A DNA stretch of 64,000 nt, from positions 124,001-188,000 of the forward strand of contig JBAXVX010000001.1 of assembly GCA_037128705.1 (NCBI GenBank). The letters are read 5' to 3'. The DNA is from CAIVAT01 sp037128705 (GTDB lineage: Bacteria; Bacteroidota; Bacteroidia; Bacteroidales; FEN-979). The position numbers and the translations under genes were made by a program. Each line of letters starts with the position of its first letter. Position 1 is the first letter of the stretch. The notes under the pieces were generated by a model. The model was not told where the DNA came from, did no database searches, and was given only the letters and a program-made list of their open reading frames with translations. This document shows positions 9,749 to 16,936 of the stretch, piece after piece.

Positions 9749-10825
9749 ATGAAAAATCTATATAGCTGTTTGGTTGCAATATTCTTAATGGGGTTGGTGC
9801 TGATTCCCCTCGATAAGGTGACAGCTGGAAATAAAGACCGTTCTGGTCAGGCGGGCGCTTCAGAACTGCTGATTAACCCCTGGGCAAAGAGTTCAGGGTG
9901 GGGCTCTGTAGGTACCTCCTGCGGACAAGGCCTTGAGGCTTTGTACACGAATGTAGGCGGAACAGGTTTCACCAAGGGGACTGAGATCATTTTCTCCTAC
10001 ACAAATTGGCTGAGAGGATCCGGGGTCAACATTATGGCCTTTGGTTTAAGCCAGAAATTGGGTCAGAACGGAGGCGTGCTCACTGCTGCAGTGATGTCCA
10101 TGAGTTTTGGAGATATCCAGGTTACCACCACCAACTCGCCGGAACCCATACAGGGAACTTTCAGCCCGAATTATATGAATATCAATCTGGCTTATGCCAA
10201 GGCCTTTTCCAACAGTATTTATGGAGGTCTGGCAGTGAAACTGATCACGGAGACCATTTCCGATGCCACGGCAACTGCACTTGCCATCGACGCGGGGATT
10301 CAGTATGTGACCGGTGAAAAGGAGCAGATCAAATTCGGGATTGCCCTTAAGAATGTCGGAGCCCCCATGCATTTCAGCGGAGACGGTTTGTCATTCCGAG
10401 GGGTCATTCCAGGTCATGGTAACGACAATGACCAGTTTACGGTCGAGCAACGTTCAGCAACCTACGAACTTCCTGCAACCCTGCGCATCGGGGCATCCTA
10501 CGATTTTCTGATTGGCGACATGCACCGCATCACCCTGGCTGGTAACTTTACCTCCAACTCATTCACCAAAGATCAGTTTACCTTAGGCCTGGAATATGAA
10601 CTGAAATATTATCTTCAACTCAGGGCGGGCTATACCTATCAGGGCGGAATGTTCAATGCCGATGTTGCTGAACGCGGAACAGTATTCACCGGACCAAGTG
10701 CGGGTTTTACAGTTTCAGTGCCATTTAACAAGGAAAAGGGATCTGGTATCGGCATCGATTATTCATACCGGGCAACCAATCCGTTCCAGGGAACACACAG
10801 TGTTGGTATTAAGCTAAACTTTTAA
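9749..10825 (+). CDS. PorV/PorQ-family outer-membrane barrel
   Basis: 358 aa from ATG 9749. The frame is open from an ATG at 9701 that overlaps the previous stop (TAATG), but a normal signal peptide (NLYSCLVAIFLMGLVLIPL) starts at 9749. The mature part begins SGQAGASELLINPWAKSSGWGSVGTS, the PorV/PorQ (UPF0164) signature, continues as alternating barrel strands such as GIALKNVGAPM and LGLEYEL, and ends GTHSVGIKLNF with terminal Phe. In P. gingivalis, PorV ferries T9SS cargo from the translocon to the attachment complex. Placement directly after the giant T9SS-type protein suggests a dedicated shuttle or surface partner rather than the housekeeping PorV. A good terminator follows, marking the end of this unit. 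Confidence 0.82.
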   Translation: MKNLYSCLVAIFLMGLVLIPLDKVTAGNKDRSGQAGASELLINPWAKSSGWGSVGTSCGQGLEALYTNVGGTGFTKGTEIIFSYTNWLRGSGVNIMAFGLSQKLGQNGGVLTAAVMSMSFGDIQVTTTNSPEPIQGTFSPNYMNINLAYAKAFSNSIYGGLAVKLITETISDATATALAIDAGIQYVTGEKEQIKFGIALKNVGAPMHFSGDGLSFRGVIPGHGNDNDQFTVEQRSATYELPATLRIGASYDFLIGDMHRITLAGNFTSNSFTKDQFTLGLEYELKYYLQLRAGYTYQGGMFNADVAERGTVFTGPSAGFTVSVPFNKEKGSGIGIDYSYRATNPFQGTHSVGIKLNF

Positions 10826-10864
10826 TCTTTCGGATTACAGTTTTCGTTAACTTCGTTTCTTTAA

Positions 10865-10893
10865 GCAAAAGGACCCTGTATAGGGTCTTTTGC
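10865..10893 (+). terminator. Rho-independent terminator after the receptor/cargo/PorV unit
   Basis: The arms GCAAAAGGACCCT and AGGGTCTTTTGC pair with one bulged G around a short loop. The 3' side runs into T/A-rich sequence. It lies 40 bases after the PorV-like stop and 31 bases before greA. Confidence 0.75.
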
Positions 10894-10923
10894 CTTATTA
10901 TAAAATCAAATACATTATCTGAA

Positions 10924-11406
10924 ATGTCTGAATTAAAATACTATACTCCCGATGGTTTGGAAAAACTCAGGGAAGAATTGCATCACCTGACCACTGTTGA
11001 GCGGCCGTCGATTTCACGCCAGATTGCAGAAGCAAGAGATAAAGGTGACCTGTCGGAAAATGCAGAATATGCGGCTGCCAAAGAGGCTCAATCCATGCTT
11101 GAACTCAAGATCTCGAAATTGCGCGAGGTACTTGGAAATGCCAGGCTGATCGACGAACGCCGGCTTGACAATTCGAAAATTCTGATATTTTCAACCGTGA
11201 AATTGAAAAATTCCCTGAACGGAACGGTCGTGACCTACACCCTCGTACCTGAAAATGAAGCCAATATCAAAGTTGGAAAGTTGTCGGTCAGTTCACCCAT
11301 TGCCAAAGGATTGCTTGGAAAAAGTATCGGGGAAAAAGTGGAGATCAGTGTTCCTGCAGGAAAAATCACCCTTGAAATTATTGAAATAACAAGAGTAACA
11401 GTTTAA
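10924..11406 (+). CDS. greA: Transcription elongation factor GreA
   Basis: 160 aa. Binds RNA polymerase and stimulates cleavage of the backtracked transcript so that stalled elongation complexes resume. The N-terminal coiled coil (about residues 8-75) carries the tip motif GDLSENAEY with the acidic Asp42 and Glu45. The C-terminal FKBP-like domain shows SPIAKGLLGKSIGE and ends in an EIIEITRV strand. Length is normal. It follows a terminator and is three bases from the HIT gene, so the two are probably co-transcribed. Confidence 0.97.
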   Translation: MSELKYYTPDGLEKLREELHHLTTVERPSISRQIAEARDKGDLSENAEYAAAKEAQSMLELKISKLREVLGNARLIDERRLDNSKILIFSTVKLKNSLNGTVVTYTLVPENEANIKVGKLSVSSPIAKGLLGKSIGEKVEISVPAGKITLEIIEITRVTV

Positions 11407-11409
11407 GGT

Positions 11410-11808
11410 ATGGCAACCATATTCACAAGGATTATCAATAAAGAAATTCCCTGTTACAAGGTGGCCGAGGATGAAAACTACCTGGCTTTTCTTGATATAA
11501 ACCCCCTGCAGGAGGGGCACACCCTCGTAATACCCAAAAAAGAGATCAATTACATTTTTGATGTCGGGGATGAACTTCACGCAGGATTGTGGAATTTTGC
11601 CAAGAAAATCGGGAAGGCCATTGAAAAGGTGGTGCCCTGTCAGCGGATTGGCATCACGGTGATTGGTTTGGAAGTACCCCATGCCCACATTCACCTGATT
11701 CCATTGAAAGGAATGTACGACATGGATTTTCGCAGGCCCAAACTTTCCTTCACCCCCGAAGAGTTCAACAGAATAGCGGAGAAAATTACCGCCGCAATCG
11801 AGAAATAG
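11410..11808 (+). CDS. HIT-family nucleotide hydrolase
   Basis: 132 aa, full length for the HINT/Fhit-like family. The histidine triad is intact: His91-Ala-His93-Ile-His95, with His93 the expected nucleophile. The N-terminal IFTRIINKEIPCYKVAED and the INPLQEGHTLVIPKK segment are typical of HIT proteins. It hydrolyses nucleoside phosphoramidates or dinucleoside polyphosphates; the actual substrate cannot be read from sequence. It starts four bases after greA stops. Confidence 0.93.
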   Translation: MATIFTRIINKEIPCYKVAEDENYLAFLDINPLQEGHTLVIPKKEINYIFDVGDELHAGLWNFAKKIGKAIEKVVPCQRIGITVIGLEVPHAHIHLIPLKGMYDMDFRRPKLSFTPEEFNRIAEKITAAIEK

Positions 11809-11842
11809 CCAGCAAACAAACGATCCGACAACCCCAAGTCAT

Positions 11843-11877
11843 CACTCGTCATTCGTCACTCGTCATTCGTCATTTGT
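11843..11877. repeat. 7-bp tandem repeat CA(C/T)TCGT, about five copies
   Basis: Five units of CAYTCGT, the last reading CATTTGT, lie between the convergent ends of the HIT gene and purF. The last bases form the purF stop codon (plus-strand TCA at 11877-11879). Confidence 0.8.
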
Positions 11878-13778
11878 CAGTAGGCTCTCACATTCCTTCC
11901 CTCAATATAGTTGATGAAGGCCCGGTTTACAACTTTGTTACCTCCGGGTGTGGGATAATTCCCTGTAAAATACCAATCTCCCCTGTGGTCAGGAATGGCT
12001 TCATGAAGGTCGGAAATGGTTTGATAGACGATCTTTACCGTTGCGTTGCAGGTGACCGGAGTAAGGAGTTCGGAGATCTTTTCTGAAACCTGTTCTGCGG
12101 TAAAAGGGTTGTAAATTTCCTTCACAAAATTGACGATCTTTTCCTTCGGAAGCTTTTCCTGAGCCTTCGATTTGAGATAAACCTCATTGATAATATGCTC
12201 CTGGTGCGTATCCTTCAGCAGTTCAATGGCAGCCTTGAAGGCAATGAAATCGGTGATCTTCGCCATGTCGATCCCATAGCAGTCCGGATAGCGGATTTGA
12301 GGAGCTGAAGAGGCAATGACTATTTTCCGGGGCCCAAGCCGGTCAAGGATGCGAAGAATGCTTTGCTTCAGGGTGGTTCCCCGCACGATCGAATCATCGA
12401 GCACGACCAGGTTGTCAATGCCCCGGCGGATGCTGCCATAGGTGATATCGTACACGTGGGCGGCGAGGTCGTCGCGCTGTGAGTCCTGGGTGATGAAGGT
12501 TCGCAGCTTCATGTCCTTAACCGCCACTTTTTCTGCACGGGGCTTCAGTTGAAAAATAGTTTTCAGCTGCTCAGGATTAAGCGATTTGCCGGCGTCAAGA
12601 ATACGGTCCATTTTGATCATGTCGCAAAAAAGATTCATCTCCTCAATCAGGCCGTAATAGGCATCGATGGCTGTATTCGGGATGTAGGAAAAAACTGTGT
12701 TCTCGACATCATGGTCGATGGCCTTGAGGATGGCCGGGGTAAGAAATTTTCCCAGTTTCTTGCGCTCACGGTAAATATCTTTATCGGTTCCCCTCGAGAA
12801 ATAGATGCGCTCGAACGAGCAGGACTTTTTGTCCAGGGGCTTGCTGAACTCTTTCTCGGCAACCTTTCCATCTTTTTTGATTACGAGGGCATGACCCGGT
12901 GTCAACTCATGAATGGTGTCGAAAGTTACATTGAATGCCGTTTGAATGACCGGACGCTCAGAGGTTACAACGACGATCTCCTCATCTTTATAATAATAGG
13001 CCGGCCTGATCCCAGAAGGATCACGCATGACAAAGGCATCGCCATGCCCGAACATTCCGGCAATCACGTACCCGCCGTCCCACGTCTTTGCTGCCCGCCT
13101 GAGGATCTTCTGAACATTCAGATGTTTGGCGATCTGGTAGGTGATTTCTCGTTTCGGGAATCCCTTCTGTTTGAATCTTTGGTATAATTCCTCATTTTCC
13201 TCATCCAGGAAATGACCCATCTTCTCAAGGATGGTGATCGTGTCACTGGTTTCCACCGGGTACTGCCCAAGGTCGATCAGTTTCTCGAAAAGCTCATCCA
13301 CATTGGTGAGGTTGAAATTACCTGCGAGAACAAGGTTTTTGGTCATCCAGTTATTTTCCCTCACAAACGGATGAATGTTGAGGATGCTGTTTTTGCCGTA
13401 TGTGCCGTAACGAAGATGGCCGAGATATAGCTCTCCCAGCATGTCCACCTTATATTTCAGCCACTGAACATCATTCAGCCGGGCGGGATGACGATCCTCG
13501 ACCTCTTTCACAGAATGGCTCACTTTACTGAAAATGTCCTGAATGGGTGCATTGGCAACCGACCTGATGCGGTTGATGAATTTGTTCCCGGGATCCAGGT
13601 CAAATTTAATGCTGGCAATTCCGGCCCCGTCCTGACCCCGGTTATGCTGCTTTTGCATGAGCAGATGCAGCTTATTCAAACCATAAAATGCAGTTCCGTA
13701 TTTGGCAAGGTAAAATTCGAGCGGTTTTAGCAGGCGGACCATGGCAATGCCGCACTCGTGATGGATGGAATCGCTCAT
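11877..13778 (-). CDS. purF: Amidophosphoribosyltransferase, long Bacteroidetes form
   Basis: 633 aa, against roughly 470-505 for standard PurF. Catalyses the first step of purine synthesis, PRPP plus glutamine to phosphoribosylamine. Residues 1-8 (MSDSIHHE) would be a cleaved leader leaving catalytic Cys9 (CGIA) as the N-terminal nucleophile of the glutaminase domain; QKQHNRGQDGAG and LGHLRYGTYG follow. The C-terminal phosphoribosyltransferase half has the PRPP loop VVLDDSIVRGTT. Extra sequence lies between the two halves and at the C terminus, which ends WYFTGNYPTPGGN..VNRAF, a tail I recall from the second, long PurF of Bacteroidetes. A paralogue elsewhere with a specialised role is possible. 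It lies 36 bases downstream of the TPR membrane gene. Confidence 0.88.
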   Translation of the reverse strand: MSDSIHHECGIAMVRLLKPLEFYLAKYGTAFYGLNKLHLLMQKQHNRGQDGAGIASIKFDLDPGNKFINRIRSVANAPIQDIFSKVSHSVKEVEDRHPARLNDVQWLKYKVDMLGELYLGHLRYGTYGKNSILNIHPFVRENNWMTKNLVLAGNFNLTNVDELFEKLIDLGQYPVETSDTITILEKMGHFLDEENEELYQRFKQKGFPKREITYQIAKHLNVQKILRRAAKTWDGGYVIAGMFGHGDAFVMRDPSGIRPAYYYKDEEIVVVTSERPVIQTAFNVTFDTIHELTPGHALVIKKDGKVAEKEFSKPLDKKSCSFERIYFSRGTDKDIYRERKKLGKFLTPAILKAIDHDVENTVFSYIPNTAIDAYYGLIEEMNLFCDMIKMDRILDAGKSLNPEQLKTIFQLKPRAEKVAVKDMKLRTFITQDSQRDDLAAHVYDITYGSIRRGIDNLVVLDDSIVRGTTLKQSILRILDRLGPRKIVIASSAPQIRYPDCYGIDMAKITDFIAFKAAIELLKDTHQEHIINEVYLKSKAQEKLPKEKIVNFVKEIYNPFTAEQVSEKISELLTPVTCNATVKIVYQTISDLHEAIPDHRGDWYFTGNYPTPGGNKVVNRAFINYIEGRNVRAY

Positions 13779-13814
13779 CTGGACATCTGAATTAGGCCAC
13801 GAATTTACGAAATA

Positions 13815-15794
13815 TTACTGATTGCAATACAAATCCATTAACCGGGCTGCCTGTTGATTTCCGAGTGAATGTGCAGTGGCCCAGTCATTACAGGCTTCGT
13901 GGAGGTTTTTAAGCAGAAAGTTGCTGGTTCCGCGGCCGAGATAGGCGTCGCCATAATGGGGATTCAGATTTATGGCCTTGTTAAAGTCGGCGATCGCTCC
14001 AGGATAATCCGAAAATGCAGAAGCCCGGAGGATGCCCCGGTTGTTGTATGCTTTTGAATATCCCGGGCGCAATAGGATCGCAGTATCGTAGTCAGCCAGT
14101 GCCCCGTGAAAATTCCCATCCGAATATTTTTTGTTGGCCGAATTGAAGAAGGCTACAGCTTTTTCAGCATCCGTTTTACCCTGAGCTCCCTTATCCAGTT
14201 GAAGACTGAGCAAAGACAGATGTATCAGGTCAATGGAGGGATAATTGGCCGGGCGGTAGAATCCCTGCAGCCAATCGTTCATGGATTTATCAATGTCGGC
14301 CATACGGGATAATGAAAGGTTTGATACCACCAATTCAGGAATCTCACATGCATAATCCCTGTGAGCAAAAACGGCTGCGATGCCATCTGCATAAATCAGC
14401 CGCCAGTCCTTCATGTTTTTCAGTTGCAGCGTCCATGGATAATATTTCAGGTAATTGTACACAATGAGCCGCGGATGATATTTTCCGATCATTTCCGGTA
14501 GCCTTCCATCCCAGCTTTTTGTCACCTCCTGATATAACGGTTCCTGAATGACCTCCAGCCTGCCGTCGATGAAAACAGGCTGGGGAAGGGTCCAGGATAA
14601 CCAGCCACCAAACCCGATGCTGTTCAGGATGCGGCCATCCAGGTGTTTCTCCAACAAAAATGCCGATGCATTCAGGGGCTGATGCGACGAATTGATTCCC
14701 ATCCCTGTTTTATTGAAGGAGTTATTCCACATGTAAAAGGCGTTTGTCAGTATCCTTGGAATGAAGAAAAGGGGAATTATTATCAGCAGCATATAGAATA
14801 TCCTCTCCACTTTATCACGCCATAATCCGATCCTTCCTGTCAGCTCGGATATCTCCTGGCTTACGATGGGCATCGCGACCAAAACGAACAGCGGGATGTT
14901 CCGGATTGAGCCGATGGAAAGAAATCCAAAAAGTGCCAGCAGGATGAATTCATGAAATTTCCGGTTTTTGTAAGTAAGTGCCGTAAAGACCAGGGTTAAT
15001 CCAAGGAGCATGATAAAAAGGTAATCGCGCAGAACAAAATATTTATGGGCAAAAAATGGCATAAACTCCTGGATATGCTGATTGTAGATGTTGTTTGGGT
15101 TGAAACGGGTCAGGAGTTCAACGGGGAGGGTAAAACCTTTTACACCATAAGGGTTGATAAAACATATACAAACGGAAACGACCGCCCATGACAGCAACGT
15201 TTTATCGGCCTTTCTGTCACGGATCAGGGTGCTTAAAAAGTAGACGGAAACGGTGATGATGCCGAGGATGAAAAGTGCATGCATGTTGCACCAGAAAAGC
15301 ATGATCAATGGAAGGAGGAAAAGCAGGTTCTTCCGTCCTGCATGATATAAATCCAGGATAAATATGAGTAGGCTCAGAAAGAGAAAAGTAAACATTTCTG
15401 GCCGGGGCGCTATCCTGGGATCAATGATCAGGAAGGTTATTAACAGCATGGTGCAGGTAACCGGAACCGGAATGCCGGAAATTTGCTGGCGAAACAGCAG
15501 CAACAGGGACAGCAGCAAGCTCAGCAAGCAGATGAAGAGACTGATGCCGGGATAACCGGTAAGCCGGAACACCCCGTAAAGAACAACCTGGAACATCCAG
15601 TGCAGGTCGATGTAGGGATGTTGCGGAACAGTATAGGTGCTTAAATCGGAAACGGGAACGCGCTGATGATCAACGATCCACTTTCCATATTTCAGGTGGA
15701 AGCCGAGATCGGGGTCAGAAAGTTGCCTGAGTGAAAGGATGAAGACAAGCAATGAAACAAGCAGAAGCGGCCATATCCACTTACCAACTGGCAT
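13815..15794 (-). CDS. Polytopic membrane protein with C-terminal TPRs (GT-C-like)
   Basis: 659 aa from the ATG at 15792-15794. The frame extends upstream to 15878, but that would overlap the divergent mnmH region and place a polar stretch before the first helix. Residues 1-390 contain roughly ten to twelve membrane helices. After the first comes the motif SDPDLGFHLKYGKWI, resembling the acidic first loop of GT-C-type sugar transferases and O-mannosyltransferases. A soluble region follows, then about three TPR units near the C terminus (ALADYDTAILLRPGYSKAYNNRG and successors). It may transfer a sugar to a periplasmic acceptor, but only the fold is supported. It precedes purF on the same strand. 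Confidence 0.6.
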   Translation of the reverse strand: MPVGKWIWPLLLVSLLVFILSLRQLSDPDLGFHLKYGKWIVDHQRVPVSDLSTYTVPQHPYIDLHWMFQVVLYGVFRLTGYPGISLFICLLSLLLSLLLLFRQQISGIPVPVTCTMLLITFLIIDPRIAPRPEMFTFLFLSLLIFILDLYHAGRKNLLFLLPLIMLFWCNMHALFILGIITVSVYFLSTLIRDRKADKTLLSWAVVSVCICFINPYGVKGFTLPVELLTRFNPNNIYNQHIQEFMPFFAHKYFVLRDYLFIMLLGLTLVFTALTYKNRKFHEFILLALFGFLSIGSIRNIPLFVLVAMPIVSQEISELTGRIGLWRDKVERIFYMLLIIIPLFFIPRILTNAFYMWNNSFNKTGMGINSSHQPLNASAFLLEKHLDGRILNSIGFGGWLSWTLPQPVFIDGRLEVIQEPLYQEVTKSWDGRLPEMIGKYHPRLIVYNYLKYYPWTLQLKNMKDWRLIYADGIAAVFAHRDYACEIPELVVSNLSLSRMADIDKSMNDWLQGFYRPANYPSIDLIHLSLLSLQLDKGAQGKTDAEKAVAFFNSANKKYSDGNFHGALADYDTAILLRPGYSKAYNNRGILRASAFSDYPGAIADFNKAINLNPHYGDAYLGRGTSNFLLKNLHEACNDWATAHSLGNQQAARLMDLYCNQ

Positions 15795-15886
15795 TCGGGA
15801 GAATGATTTGAATGATAAAAGTAATGACAATTCCTTGTTTTGCTTGTGAAAGCAGACTAATTTTGACGAATGCTCCAAACAAGACG

Positions 15887-16936
15887 ATGATCAGGCAAAT
15901 TGAACCGACCAACTTTCTGAGATATTCAGCTCAGATCCCGGTAATCGATGTTCGGTCCCCAGGTGAGTACAGCCAGGGTCATGTTCCCGGAGCCATCAGT
16001 ATTCCCCTGTTTACTGATGCTGAGCGCGCCACCGTGGGAACTCTTTACGTTCAGTCGGGCAGGGAAGAGGCCATTCTGAAAGGGCTGGATTTCGCTTTGC
16101 CAAAAACAGGCTGGTATATTGGATCCTTGCGGAAGTTGGTCCGTCCAGGAAAGATAATACTACATTGCTGGAGGGGCGGGATCAGGAGCACCGTCATGGC
16201 TGAAGTCTTTAGCAAGGCAGGTTATGAAGTGCTTGTGTTGAATGGAGGGTACAAAGCATACCGCCATGCCATCCGGCAGGAGCTTTCCGGTCCGGTAAAG
16301 TTCATTGTCCTCGGAGGATTCACAGGCAGCGGGAAGACAGAGTTGCTCCAGGCGATCGCGCGCAAAGGGGAGCAGGTTGTTGATCTCGAAGAACTTGCCT
16401 GTCACAAAGGATCTGTATTCGGAGCATTGGGACAACCGCCTCAACCCACCAATGAGCAATTCGAAAATGAGCTATATGCACGGTGGTCGGAGCTTGACCT
16501 CTCCCGTGAAATCTGGATTGAAGATGAAAGCCGGATGATCGGCCGGGTAACGCTACCTGATCCGCTGATTGAACAGCTCACAAACAGCATGCTGGTAAAG
16601 GTTGAACTGGATCAATCGATCAGGATAGGAAGGCTTGTGCGCGACTACGCCGGGTTTGAAAAACATTTGCTGCGGGAGGCCATTCTGCGCATTGGTGAAA
16701 GGCTGGGAGGTACGCGGACTAAGGAGGCGTTCCTGGCGCTTGAGAACGATGATTTTGAAACAGTCGCCTCCATTGCCCTTGCTTACTATGATAAGGCATA
16801 CCTTTTTTCAATTAACCGCAGAAAGAACCTGAACATCCGGGGAATCCGCATCTCAGGAACTGATCTGGAAGCAGATGCACTGCAGATTATCGATTTTGCT
16901 TATAAATGCCTTGAAAATGGACCCGATATACCTTGA
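15887..16936 (+). CDS. mnmH: tRNA 2-selenouridine synthase MnmH (SelU)
   Basis: 349 aa from ATG 15887; the frame is open from 15812, but the Met before RQIEPTNFL matches the family's start. Replaces sulfur of 2-thiouridine at the wobble base of certain tRNAs with selenium from selenophosphate. The N-terminal rhodanese domain carries the catalytic Cys94 in HCWRGGIRS. A P-loop GGFTGSGKT at about 141-150 belongs to the fused ATPase-like domain. Length matches the family. Its 3' end overlaps the start of the desulfurase-SelD fusion by 20 bases, implying coupled translation and a dedicated selenium route to this enzyme. Confidence 0.94.
   Translation: MIRQIEPTNFLRYSAQIPVIDVRSPGEYSQGHVPGAISIPLFTDAERATVGTLYVQSGREEAILKGLDFALPKTGWYIGSLRKLVRPGKIILHCWRGGIRSTVMAEVFSKAGYEVLVLNGGYKAYRHAIRQELSGPVKFIVLGGFTGSGKTELLQAIARKGEQVVDLEELACHKGSVFGALGQPPQPTNEQFENELYARWSELDLSREIWIEDESRMIGRVTLPDPLIEQLTNSMLVKVELDQSIRIGRLVRDYAGFEKHLLREAILRIGERLGGTRTKEAFLALENDDFETVASIALAYYDKAYLFSINRRKNLNIRGIRISGTDLEADALQIIDFAYKCLENGPDIP

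Noticed and set aside
11843..11877. Possible CRISPR or attachment site from the short repeats
   Set aside because: Units are only 7 bp with no spacers, no cas genes and no integrase nearby; simple tandem repeat.
12549..13187. 212-aa plus-strand frame
   Set aside because: Lies wholly antisense to purF; no family features, and composition is that of a shadow frame.
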